A stretch of DNA of 64,000 nucleotides, from contig NZ_OY762999.1 of the NCBI RefSeq assembly GCF_963666665.1, forward strand, positions 539,501 through 603,500, in the 5' to 3' direction. Both the position numbers and the translations under genes were made by a program. This DNA comes from Maridesulfovibrio sp. Its GTDB lineage: Bacteria; Desulfobacterota; Desulfovibrionia; Desulfovibrionales; Desulfovibrionaceae. The notes beneath the pieces are model-generated. The model made no database searches and had not been told where the DNA came from. It saw only the letters and a program-made list of their open reading frames with translations. Positions 8,135 to 15,800 of this stretch are shown piece by piece (the stretch's first letter is position 1; every line of letters starts with the position of its first letter).

Positions 8135-8520
8135 TCGGTTCAATTCTGGATCTCGGCAGCACCATTATCGATAAGATCTGGCCCGATGCAGGTGAGCGCG
8201 AAAAGGCCAAGCTTAAGCTGATGGAATTACAGAACCGTGGCGAGCTGGCCGACCTTGAAGCGCGGGTCAAGATCATGCTGGCCGAGATGTCCGGCAACTG
8301 GTTGCAGCGTTCATGGCGGCCCATCCTCATGCTGACCATCATCGCCATCGTAGCCAACAACTATCTGCTTTACCCGTATCTGGCCTTGTTTTGGGCCAAG
8401 GCTCCGCACCTTGAGCTGCCGCCGCAGCTCTGGAGTCTGATGGAGCTGGGGCTGGGCGGGTACGTGGTCGGGCGCAGTGCGGAGAAGGTAGCGAAAACAT
8501 GGAGGGAAAAGAGTGGCTGA
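8131..8520 (+). CDS. Phage holin, 3-TM family, 129 aa
   Basis: It should form membrane lesions that time lysis. The N-terminus (GSILDLGSTIIDKIWPDAGEREKAKLKLMELQ) and the RSWRPILML motif before the membrane helices fit the Holin_3TM family (PF11351). Hydrophobic segments lie near residues 63-80 and 83-100, with a third weaker one near 110-125. I chose the GTG at 8131, which overlaps the previous stop and follows AGGTGG by 5 bases. The upstream in-frame ATG at 8098 would add residues that do not fit the family. It overlaps the next gene by 8 bases. Confidence 0.82.
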   Translation: MIGSILDLGSTIIDKIWPDAGEREKAKLKLMELQNRGELADLEARVKIMLAEMSGNWLQRSWRPILMLTIIAIVANNYLLYPYLALFWAKAPHLELPPQLWSLMELGLGGYVVGRSAEKVAKTWREKSG

Positions 8521-8908
8521 GAGTTTTAACATGGCAACCGTGGATCATATCCTGAAGTGGGTTCAGGTGGTCCTGATTCCTTTGGGTATCCTTATTTACA
8601 GGCAGTTTAAAGGGCTGCGTGAAGATGTGGCTACGTCCATCAAAGAGCAGAATCAGGACATGAAAGAGTTCAAAGAAGGCATCGACAAAAAGATGGATGG
8701 CTTCTGCGACAGGCTCACTGAAAATGAAAAGCGGATCGGCAAAAACGAAATAGCTCTGGAGAACCTGCCCAGCAAAGATTCAGTGCATCAGCTTGCCTTG
8801 GTAGTTGAGCGACTACTGGGTGTTTTTGAGGGAACCAAGGCCGTCATGAAGCGGTTGGAACGAATCGTTGAACGGCAGGAAGAACAAATCCGTGAAGGGG
8901 GAAAGTAG
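8513..8908 (+). CDS. DUF2730-like Mu-type phage protein, 131 aa
   Basis: An N-terminal membrane helix (about residues 13-30, ILKWVQVVLIPLGILIY) is followed by a long coiled coil. The stretch ENLPSKDSVHQLALVVERLLGVFEGTKAVMKRLERIVERQEEQI matches the DUF2730 pattern known from Mu-like phages just before the terminase small subunit. The start is GTG at 8513 with GGAGGGA upstream. It overlaps the holin by 8 bases and the next gene by 1. An i-spanin-like role is possible given the N-terminal anchor, but this is inference. Confidence 0.75.
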   Translation: MAESFNMATVDHILKWVQVVLIPLGILIYRQFKGLREDVATSIKEQNQDMKEFKEGIDKKMDGFCDRLTENEKRIGKNEIALENLPSKDSVHQLALVVERLLGVFEGTKAVMKRLERIVERQEEQIREGGK

Positions 8909-9201
8909 TGGATTATCCTGAACGAGTTGCGCAGCACCTGCGCATTACCATCCTGCGCTTCCTGCAGGAAGAAGCGAACTACGCGCTCAATGAAGACATC
9001 CTGCTGGATTTGACCGTTGAATATGCCTTTGACCGTGACAGCTCAAGGCTGCGCAAGGAACTGCGCTGGCTTGAAGATCAGGGCTTGGTGGAACTCAAGG
9101 ACGTAAACGGTCTTTACATTGCCACCCTGACCAAGCGCGGTTCGGACGTTGCCAACGGCAAGAAGCATGACGGCGTTAAGAAGCCGGAGCCGAGGCTGTA
9201 G
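8908..9201 (+). CDS. Winged-helix phage protein (VpaChn25_0724-like), 97 aa
   Basis: A small protein with a helix-rich N-terminus (VAQHLRITILRFLQEEANYALNEDILLDL) and a winged helix (RKELRWLEDQGLVELKDVNGLYIATLTKRGSDVANG). This pattern is shared with the VpaChn25_0724 family of Mu-like phages, found between the DUF2730 and DUF3486 genes as here. The start is GTG sharing one base with the preceding stop. Its role is unknown; DNA binding during packaging or regulation is plausible. Confidence 0.75.
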   Translation: MDYPERVAQHLRITILRFLQEEANYALNEDILLDLTVEYAFDRDSSRLRKELRWLEDQGLVELKDVNGLYIATLTKRGSDVANGKKHDGVKKPEPRL

Positions 9202-9737
9202 TGGCTGACAATAAAGTTGGCCGTGGTCGGCTCTCATCCATCCACACTCTGCCTGAAGAGGTTAGGGTCTTTGTTGTGGACGCGCTGCGGGACAATCGTT
9301 TGTCCCAGAAGCAGATCTTGGAACAAGCCAATGAACTGCTTGAAGAGCTGGAAATGGAAGAGAGGATCAGCAGGTCAGCTCTTAACCGTTTTGCCATGGC
9401 CACGGAACGAGCTGCGCGTGAAGTGCGTGTTGCCCGTGAAGTTGCGGAACAGATTGTGGGCGATCTCGGTGATATTCGCCACTCAGATCTGGGCCGCGCA
9501 ACTGTTGAGATGGTTCGCACTCTGACTTTTAAAACAGCGAACAAAATGCTGGCCGGTGAAGAGCTGGATGCGGAATCCCTTAAGGATTTGTCGCTGTCTG
9601 TTCAGCGTGTCCAGAAAGCCGCCATGGACTGCGCCAAGTTCGAGCTGCTGGCCCGTGATGCCAAGAAGGCAGACGAGGACGATGAACCTAGAGACATTGT
9701 TGTCACCTGGGCTGATGAGGAAGAAGGCGATGAGTAA
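9201..9737 (+). CDS. Mu gp27-like protein (DUF3486), putative terminase small subunit, 178 aa
   Basis: Begins VGRGRLSSIHTLPEEVRVFV, the hallmark start of DUF3486 proteins (GRxSSIDxLPxEV). An HTH-like segment (RLSQKQILEQANELLEE...ISRSALNRFA) follows, then a long helical domain and an acidic tail. In Mu-type phages this gene precedes the large terminase and is taken as the small terminase subunit that recognises phage DNA. GTG start sharing one base with the previous stop; 8-base overlap with the large terminase. Confidence 0.85.
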   Translation: MADNKVGRGRLSSIHTLPEEVRVFVVDALRDNRLSQKQILEQANELLEELEMEERISRSALNRFAMATERAAREVRVAREVAEQIVGDLGDIRHSDLGRATVEMVRTLTFKTANKMLAGEELDAESLKDLSLSVQRVQKAAMDCAKFELLARDAKKADEDDEPRDIVVTWADEEEGDE

Positions 9738-11088
9738 GATGCCTCAGAAAGTTGTCATCCCTTATTCCCCGCGCACTCTTCAGCGTCAGGTTTACAGGGA
9801 TCAACGCCCTTACCGCTTTTCTGTCGAGATCTGCCATAGGCGTTTCGGTAAGACGGTCATGTCCGTCAACAAGTTGATCCGGCGCAGTATTCAGTCCGAA
9901 CTGCCGGACTGTTTCAGCTCATACATTGCACCGCTCTACCGTCAGGCTAAAGCGGTGGCATGGCCGTACCTGAAATATTACCTGTGGAACTATCCGGGGA
10001 TCAGCTTCAATGAAGCAGAGCTGAAAGCATGCTTTCCCAGAGATTCCAAGGGACGGCAAAAGGTCATTCAGCTTCTTGGAGCCAACAACCCGGACAGCCT
10101 GCGCGGTTTGTATTTTGACGGCGTGATCTTTGACGAGATCGAACAGATGCCATGGAACACATGGACTGAAATCGTCCGTCCTGCATTAGCTGACCGTAAG
10201 GGCTGGGCTGATTTCATCGGTACACCCAAGGGCAAGAACGTCCTTTGGAAATTGTACCAGCGGGCCAAGAACGACCCGAACTGGTTTGCGGCACTTTATC
10301 GTGCTTCCGAGACAGGAATCCTTGATCCTGAAGAACTGGAAGCCATGAAGGCGGATATGTCTCCTGAAGAATACGAACAGGAGATGGAATGCAGCTTCAT
10401 GGCGGCAATCAAGGGCGCGTTCTTCGGCAGGCTGATGGCAGATGCCGAGCGGGACAAACGTATCGCTAATGTCTCTTACGATTCCAGCTTGCCTGTTCAT
10501 ACTTCATGGGACCTTGGCATGAGCGATTCGACTTCAATCTGGTTCGTGCAGGCGTATCCCGGAGGCAAGTACGCTGTGATCGACTACTACGAGGCCAGCG
10601 GCGAAGGCTTGGACCACTACGCCAACGTGCTCAGTGAGAAACCGTACAGCTACGGACGGCACATTGCGCCTCACGATATCCGGGTACGCGAACTGGGTAC
10701 GGGAAAAAGCCGGCTTGAGGTTGCCCGGTCTTTAGGAATCCGGTTTGACGTGGCTCCTAACATTCCGGTGCAGGACGGCATCAACGCTGTGCGAACCATG
10801 ATTCCCAACTGCCACTTTGATCAGGGCCGTTGTGATCTGGGCATTGAAGCCCTGCTTCATTACCGCCGCCAGTTCAAGGAGAAGGCTGGAGACTTTGCAG
10901 CCAAGCCGCTGCACGACTGGTCATCTCATGCGGTGGATGCGTTCAGATATTTTGCCGTTGGTTTTCGCGAGGATCGCAGGCGCGGCCCCCGGCAGACTCA
11001 CACTATCAACTCTCACAGCTCTATCGGCCTCGCAGGGGGTGGACACCGCCAGCAGGCAAGAGCTGAAAGCAACCTATGGAGCATGTAA
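9730..11088 (+). CDS. Terminase large subunit, 452 aa
   Basis: This is the ATP-driven DNA packaging motor and nuclease. A Walker A variant (CHRRFGKTV) lies near residue 35, followed by YIAPLYRQAKAVAWPYLK and Walker B GVIFDEIEQM near residue 135. The coupling motif FIGTPKGKN follows. The C-terminal RNase H-type nuclease has WDLGMSDSTS and the late acidic site SSHAVDAFRYFA. I chose the ATG at 9730, which overlaps the small-subunit gene. The open frame extends upstream to 9556 but inside that gene. This type (RRFGKTV, NPDSLRGLYFDGVIFDE) looks closer to podoviral terminases than to Mu gp28, so the Mu-to-podovirus junction may lie at this gene. Confidence 0.93.
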   Translation: MSKMPQKVVIPYSPRTLQRQVYRDQRPYRFSVEICHRRFGKTVMSVNKLIRRSIQSELPDCFSSYIAPLYRQAKAVAWPYLKYYLWNYPGISFNEAELKACFPRDSKGRQKVIQLLGANNPDSLRGLYFDGVIFDEIEQMPWNTWTEIVRPALADRKGWADFIGTPKGKNVLWKLYQRAKNDPNWFAALYRASETGILDPEELEAMKADMSPEEYEQEMECSFMAAIKGAFFGRLMADAERDKRIANVSYDSSLPVHTSWDLGMSDSTSIWFVQAYPGGKYAVIDYYEASGEGLDHYANVLSEKPYSYGRHIAPHDIRVRELGTGKSRLEVARSLGIRFDVAPNIPVQDGINAVRTMIPNCHFDQGRCDLGIEALLHYRRQFKEKAGDFAAKPLHDWSSHAVDAFRYFAVGFREDRRRGPRQTHTINSHSSIGLAGGGHRQQARAESNLWSM

Positions 11089-11414
11089 TGGGCGGAGTAG
11101 TTAAAGTAATCTCCAAAATCGCCAACCCGGTCTACGGGCTGACAGGAAAATATGACCCCGTATTAGCCGAGCTAAACGGCGATAACAAAGTTGAAACTCA
11201 GGCCGGACCTACCACTGCGGAGCTTCAGGCGCAGCGTGAAGCTGATGAAGCCGCAGCCGCAGCGGAAGAAAAGAAGCTGGCGGACGTTGCAGCGGCCAAG
11301 GCCAACAACACCCTGCGTAAGCGGCAGAGTTCGTCCACTCTGGCAACCGGCGCACTGGGGCTGGAGTCTGTGGCAAGTGTCGCTTCCAAGGGCCTTAAAA
11401 CCACTCTGGGGTAA
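11088..11414 (+). CDS. Small Ala-rich phage protein between terminase and portal, 108 aa
   Basis: A Gly/Val N-terminus (MGGVVKVISKIANPVYG) precedes an Ala/Glu-rich helical middle (ADEAAAAAEEKKLADVAAAKANNTLRKR spans about residues 52-79). The C-terminal segment is a small amphipathic stretch. The ATG at 11088 shares its A with the terminase stop and has GGAG 6 bases upstream. An in-frame ATG at 11076 is possible. Short proteins of this kind precede the portal in several podoviruses. A virion or portal-associated role is inferred from position. Confidence 0.65.
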   Translation: MGGVVKVISKIANPVYGLTGKYDPVLAELNGDNKVETQAGPTTAELQAQREADEAAAAAEEKKLADVAAAKANNTLRKRQSSSTLATGALGLESVASVASKGLKTTLG

Positions 11415-11417
11415 TTC

Positions 11418-13016
11418 ATGGATCTAGCTGAAAACATACTCAGCCAGTACACGGACGCCAAAAAGGACCGTGATAAGTGGACCGGGCTTTGGGATGAGCT
11501 GCACAGCTATTACCAGCCCATGAAGCGCAGCACCATCCAGCAGGGCCAGATCGGTGATGAAAAGATTTTTGAGTCCACACCTGAATACGCGCTGAACCTG
11601 CTGGCTTCCGGCCTTGGCGGTTTGCTCACTGACGGTTCCGACTCTTGGTACAAGGCCCGTCACCGTGACCAGAGCAAGGCTGATGACACGCAGGTAAAGG
11701 AATTTCTGGAAAGGGTTGAAGAAAAGCTGAAGCACGTTTTCACCGGTGATGATACCGGCTTTGCCCAGCATGACCACGAGCTGCTTTTTGAAGTCTGCCT
11801 GCTCGGTACCGGGGCCATGTACGTGGAAGCCGACCCGGAAACCCTTGTGAGGTTTTCCACCCTGCCGCTGCCCCAGTGCGTGATCAGCGAGTCTTCCAAG
11901 GGCCGGGTGGATACCCTGTTCCGGGAATACGAAATGAGCGCACGGGCCATTATGCAGGAATGGAAAGACAAGGCTTCGGACAAGGTCAAGGAGATGGCTA
12001 AGAAAAAGCCGGAAACCAAAGTGGCAATCCTGCATGCCGTGTTCCCGCGGGAAGGCATCAACAAGGGCATAGGTGCCCAGAACATGCCGTTCGGGTCGGT
12101 TTATATGGAAAAGGATTCCAAGACCGTGCTGGAAGAATCCGGCTATCAGGAATTTCCCTACATGGTTCCGCGCTGGTCAAAGGCTGCGGGTGAAGTTTTC
12201 GGACGCAGCCCCGGCATGACCGCACTTTCGGACACACGGGTGCTTAACGCCATAAGCAAGACCGAACTCATGGGCGCGGAAAAAATGGCAGATAGGCCGA
12301 TGATGGTGCCGGATGACAGTTTTCTGGGGCCGATCCGCTCCGGGCCGGGCGGGATTTCATATTACCGCGCCGGCACCGGCGATGATGTGAAGCATTTGCC
12401 TGTAGATGTTGATCTTGCTGGTACCGAACTCATGTTGGAGCGCAAGGAAAAAAGCATCCTGCGCATCTTCATGTATGAGATCATGGCTTCCCCTGAAGAA
12501 TCGGGAACGGCAACGGAATGGTTAATCCGTCAGAGCGAAAAGCTGCGGCTGGTTAAGCCGGTGCTGACCCGTTTGACTTCTGAATACTTGGTCATGCTGC
12601 TGAAGCGTGTGCTGGGAATCCTGCACCGATCCGGGGAGCTGGGTCCGTTTCCATCAGGAATGACCATTGATGACATTGTTCTGAGTGTTGAAAACGCAAT
12701 CACCAGACTGCGCAGAGCACAGGAAAGCAGCGGATTGCCGCAGGTAATCAACTCATTGGCACCCTTTGCCCAGACTCCGCAGGAGCGTGCTGAAATGATG
12801 GATAACTTTGATGTGGACAAGATTGTCCGCCACCAGTGCGACAGCAACGCGCTGCCGCCGTCCTACCTGCGCGATCCTGACGAAGTGAAAGCTCGGCGCA
12901 ATAAAAGAGCGGAAGACATGCAGGCCCAGCAGGCCGTGGCTGGAGCCGGTCAATTAATGAATTTTGCCCAACAGGCACAACAACTGGAGGACCCTAATGG
13001 CGGAAACGCAAAATGA
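11418..13016 (+). CDS. Head-tail connector / portal protein, podovirus type, 532 aa
   Basis: Forms the dodecameric portal through which DNA enters and leaves the head. The start MDLAENILSQYTDAKKDRDKW, the EYALNLLASGLGGLLTDGSDSWYKA segment, LLFEVCLLGTGAMYVE and the P-R-W-S segment after YQEFPYMV are typical of the bacteriophage head-to-tail connecting family (PF12236) of T7-like and BPP-1-like phages. Length is in the usual range (500-560). Mu portals (DUF935) look different. The C-terminus is Gln/Ala-rich. It starts 3 bases after the small upstream gene and is followed by a Bbp19-like gene. Confidence 0.93.
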   Translation: MDLAENILSQYTDAKKDRDKWTGLWDELHSYYQPMKRSTIQQGQIGDEKIFESTPEYALNLLASGLGGLLTDGSDSWYKARHRDQSKADDTQVKEFLERVEEKLKHVFTGDDTGFAQHDHELLFEVCLLGTGAMYVEADPETLVRFSTLPLPQCVISESSKGRVDTLFREYEMSARAIMQEWKDKASDKVKEMAKKKPETKVAILHAVFPREGINKGIGAQNMPFGSVYMEKDSKTVLEESGYQEFPYMVPRWSKAAGEVFGRSPGMTALSDTRVLNAISKTELMGAEKMADRPMMVPDDSFLGPIRSGPGGISYYRAGTGDDVKHLPVDVDLAGTELMLERKEKSILRIFMYEIMASPEESGTATEWLIRQSEKLRLVKPVLTRLTSEYLVMLLKRVLGILHRSGELGPFPSGMTIDDIVLSVENAITRLRRAQESSGLPQVINSLAPFAQTPQERAEMMDNFDVDKIVRHQCDSNALPPSYLRDPDEVKARRNKRAEDMQAQQAVAGAGQLMNFAQQAQQLEDPNGGNAK

Positions 13017-13251
13017 TGAAAAACAAGAATTAATGGAACAGCACCGGCGTTACCTGCGGGTGTTTGAAACTGATGACGGGCAGAAAGTGCTGGAGGATCT
13101 CAAAGCCAGGGGCTTCCATTCCAGAAGCTCTTTTTCACCGGAGCCGGGCCGCACTGACTTTAATGAAGGCCGCAGGTCAATCCTGAATCACATTCTGTTC
13201 ATGACGGACACTAATAATTTTACCGAGAAGAAGGAGGAATCCCATGGGTAA
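12997..13251 (+). CDS. Bbp19-like phage protein, 84 aa
   Basis: The core YLRVFETDDGQKVLEDLKARGF...TDFNEGRRSILNHI matches the Bbp19 family, named after the podovirus BPP-1 and found just after the portal gene in related phages. Start ATG 12997 follows GGAGG by 6 bases; the longer frame from 12964 lacks a ribosome site. It overlaps the portal gene by 20 bases and the scaffold gene by 8. Function is not established; a head-assembly accessory is likely. Confidence 0.8.
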   Translation: MAETQNDEKQELMEQHRRYLRVFETDDGQKVLEDLKARGFHSRSSFSPEPGRTDFNEGRRSILNHILFMTDTNNFTEKKEESHG

Positions 13252-14038
13252 ATCCCTGCTGGAACAGGGCTTGGGGGACACGGACGATTCCGAGGACACC
13301 AAGCTTCAGAACGGAGATGAAGGCGAAGCCGGTGCGGATACTTCCGACGAGCAGAACCTGAATGGTGACGGCGAAGAAAATGGCGAGGATTCTGGAGAAG
13401 AAGGTGAATACCCTAAAGGAGATGCACCCAAGTTCATGATCCCCGGTGAAGATGCCACCCCGGAAGAAATGGCTGAGTTCTTCAAAGCCATGGGCGTGCC
13501 GGAAGACGGTGCTGAATACGAATACCCGGAAAGCATGGCTGAGATGCAGGACGAAATCAGCGATGAATTCAGGGGCGTAGCCAAGAAACTGAACCTGAAC
13601 AAAGAACAGTTCAATGGTGTTTGCGACTGGGTAGCCAATAAGGCCGAAGAATTAGGTGATCTTGCGGAAGACAGCGAAGTCGAAATTGACCGCAAGGAAC
13701 AGGTTGAACTGTTCAAGAAACAGCACGGCAAGAATGCCGCTAAAATGGCAGATGCCGCCTTGAGCGCGGCTAAGGCTATCGGCGGTGATGAACTTCTTAA
13801 GGCTCTTGGTTCTGCCGGAAACAAGGTGGAAGTATTGAATGCTTTCGCCGAGATTGCGCCGCTGGTGACTGAAAGTAAGTTCAAAGGGCCGAAGAAAGGT
13901 AAGTCAGGGGTTTATACCCGTGAGGAACTGCGAAAGATGCAACAGGACCCGCGCTTCAGCGATCCCACTAAACGGGATGATGCTTATGTGAAGAAGGTAC
14001 GGGAAGGATATAAAGAATTAACTGAACAGGGAGAATAA
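13244..14038 (+). CDS. Capsid scaffolding / assembly protein, 264 aa
   Basis: Very acidic N-terminus (residues about 9-60 are Asp/Glu/Gly-rich), followed by helical segments and a basic C-terminus (KGPKKGKSGVYTREELRKMQQDPRFSDPTKRDDAYVKKV), the classic charge pattern of podovirus scaffolds. The ATPEEMAEFFKAMGVPEDGAEYEYP stretch resembles scaffold proteins of T7-like and related phages. It lies immediately before the capsid gene (1-base gap). It is expected to leave the head after assembly. Confidence 0.87.
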   Translation: MGKSLLEQGLGDTDDSEDTKLQNGDEGEAGADTSDEQNLNGDGEENGEDSGEEGEYPKGDAPKFMIPGEDATPEEMAEFFKAMGVPEDGAEYEYPESMAEMQDEISDEFRGVAKKLNLNKEQFNGVCDWVANKAEELGDLAEDSEVEIDRKEQVELFKKQHGKNAAKMADAALSAAKAIGGDELLKALGSAGNKVEVLNAFAEIAPLVTESKFKGPKKGKSGVYTREELRKMQQDPRFSDPTKRDDAYVKKVREGYKELTEQGE

Positions 14039-14039
14039 T

Positions 14040-14876
14040 ATGGGCAAGAACGATGTCAGTGCAGCCTTTACTTCTGAATTTGAAGACGGTGTACACATTA
14101 TCTATTCGGGTCAGGGCGGCTCCAAACTGCGTAATACAGTGCGTACCAAGACTAACGTAACCGGCAAGGATGTTACTTTTCAGAAAAAAGGGAAAGGCTC
14201 GGCGGGCAAAAAGACCCGCAACGGCGATGTTCCGCTCATGAACCCGGATCACACTCCGGCAACAGCCACTTTGGGAGACTGGTATGCTGCGGAACTGGTG
14301 GACAAACTGGATGAATTTAAAATTCAGCACGATGAACGCAAGACCTCTCAGGTCATTGCCGCTTCAGCCCTCGGTGGAGTTATTGACGGGCGTATCATCG
14401 GTCAGGCAGCCCTAACAACGAACGTCATCGGTGACGGTGCCACTGGTTTCAGTAAGCTCAAGCTTCAGCAGGGAAACAAAATTCTTAACGGAAACAGCGT
14501 TCCGCAGGACGGCAACAGATATGCCATTGTCGGACCGAACCAGTGGGAAGAACTGATGAACATTAAGGAGTTCGCATCCAGCGATTACTCCAAAGAGCTT
14601 TTCCCCTGGCTTCAGTATGCAGAAGGTAAAAGTTGGAACGGCTATACTTGGGTGATGCTGCCGGATCTCCCTCTGGTTGACGGTGTGCGTAGCTGCTTCC
14701 TGTACCACAAGACCGCTATCGGATTGGCTGAAGCCTGTGATGTCCAGTGCGATATTGACTGGGTTCCTCTTAAGGCGGCCCATCTGGTGAACAGTTACAT
14801 TTCCGCCGGTGCGGTTCTGATCGACGGTGAAGGCGTGGTTGAAATCAAATGCGATGACGATGCACCGCTCGCATAA
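14040..14876 (+). CDS. Major capsid protein, 278 aa
   Basis: Located between scaffold and tail genes and of the right size for a podovirus HK97-fold capsid subunit. Features include FEDGVHIIYSGQGGSKLRNTV at the N-terminus, an E-loop-like basic segment (FQKKGKGSAGKKTRNGDVP) and a C-terminal region with LFPWLQYAEGKSWNGYTWVMLPDLP and YHKTAIGLAEACDV. The latter type of motif is common in the BPP-1-like capsid family. Identification relies on motif resemblance and gene order. Confidence 0.85.
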   Translation: MGKNDVSAAFTSEFEDGVHIIYSGQGGSKLRNTVRTKTNVTGKDVTFQKKGKGSAGKKTRNGDVPLMNPDHTPATATLGDWYAAELVDKLDEFKIQHDERKTSQVIAASALGGVIDGRIIGQAALTTNVIGDGATGFSKLKLQQGNKILNGNSVPQDGNRYAIVGPNQWEELMNIKEFASSDYSKELFPWLQYAEGKSWNGYTWVMLPDLPLVDGVRSCFLYHKTAIGLAEACDVQCDIDWVPLKAAHLVNSYISAGAVLIDGEGVVEIKCDDDAPLA

Positions 14877-14890
14877 AGGGAGGACTTAAT

Positions 14891-15139
14891 ATGGCTTACG
14901 AATGGAAAATGATGAGACGCATTGACGGCGTACCGGGCCAGCAGCAGTTTCATTACAAAACCACTGATACGGCGACTACCGTCAAGACCAGCGGTTACTT
15001 CAACGATGCGGTCAATGACTTTAACCTTGATACCGGCGATGTAATCATCGCCACAACCGGTGCGGAAGGAGCTGCGGCAGTAGACCTGCTTGTGGCCAAG
15101 AACACAAACGGCACTGTGACCGTGGTGGCCAGCGCGTAA
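14891..15139 (+). CDS. Small beta-rich virion protein, candidate capsid decoration, 82 aa
   Basis: A short beta-rich protein with TSGYFNDAVNDFNLDTGDVIIATTGAEG and a C-terminal TVTVV strand. It is the last gene before a terminator, directly after the capsid gene, where many phages encode head decoration or cement proteins (BPP-1 has such a protein). Abundant expression is suggested by a good AGGGAGGA ribosome site. The function is inferred from position and size. Confidence 0.65.
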   Translation: MAYEWKMMRRIDGVPGQQQFHYKTTDTATTVKTSGYFNDAVNDFNLDTGDVIIATTGAEGAAAVDLLVAKNTNGTVTVVASA

Positions 15140-15170
15140 TAGGCGGGCCTTAATCATATACAACTTACAA

Positions 15171-15203
15171 ACGGGGAGGCCGCACGGCTTCCCCGTTTTT
15201 TTT
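15171..15203 (+). terminator. Terminator after the head genes
   Basis: An 11-bp stem (ACGGGGAGGCC / GGCTTCCCCGT, one G-T pair) with a 4-base loop is followed by eight T residues. It may reduce transcription of downstream tail genes relative to capsid. The AGGAG just after the T-tract is the ribosome site of the next gene. Confidence 0.9.
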
Positions 15204-15214
15204 AGGAGAATCGA

Positions 15215-15799
15215 ATGTCCAGCTTAGAGAATATCTGCAATTCCGCTTTGACCCTGTTGGCTGCCAGCCGCATTAACTCCATTAAAGAAGAAAGCCAGGG
15301 CGCGCGACTTTGTCTTCAGCACTGGGAAAATGTCCGTGATGAGGTGCTGCGTTCACATGACTGGGTCTGCTGTCAGGAAATGACAACAATAGGCGCGCTG
15401 GCAGATAAACCTGCATATGGTTGGGATTATGCGTACCAGCTTCCCTTTGACCTGCTCAGGATTTCACAGGTGGCCGACAGGTCCGGGAACGTTATCGACA
15501 ATTGGCAGCGCGTGGGATCGAAGATCCTGTGCAATGAACCGTCCCCCTTGTGTCTGCTCTACGTACGCCGGGACGAGAACACGTTAAATTATGATTCATT
15601 GCTCAGGGCTGCGTTAGCCGAGTGTCTGGCCAGCAAACTGGCTTATCCGCTGACCGGCTCAACTTCCATGGCGGAATCCATGATTGCTAAATATGAGCGA
15701 ACCCTGACCCAGGCGCGGGGAGTCAATGCGCGGGAAACAGGAACGAACCACAAGTTAGTCCAGCACTCAAGCTGGCTGACAGCAAAATACGGAGGATAG
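15215..15799 (+). CDS. Tail tubular protein A-like (T7 gp11 type), 194 aa
   Basis: The N-terminus (LENICNSALTLLAASRINSI...GARLCLQHWENVRDEVLRSHDWVCC) has the pattern of gp11-like gatekeeper proteins of short-tailed phages: ICNxAL, then ARxC, then RDxxLRxHxW. A central PFDLLRISQV strand and a YEKT-like C-terminal helix follow. It forms the ring below the portal in the short non-contractile tail. It has its own AGGAG ribosome site right after the terminator and is followed by tail tubular B. Confidence 0.88.
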   Translation: MSSLENICNSALTLLAASRINSIKEESQGARLCLQHWENVRDEVLRSHDWVCCQEMTTIGALADKPAYGWDYAYQLPFDLLRISQVADRSGNVIDNWQRVGSKILCNEPSPLCLLYVRRDENTLNYDSLLRAALAECLASKLAYPLTGSTSMAESMIAKYERTLTQARGVNARETGTNHKLVQHSSWLTAKYGG

Positions 15800-15800
15800 T

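Noticed and set aside
11424..12035. A 203-aa minus-strand open frame inside the portal gene
   Set aside because: Antisense of a clear portal gene; codon pattern and lack of a start signal argue against it.
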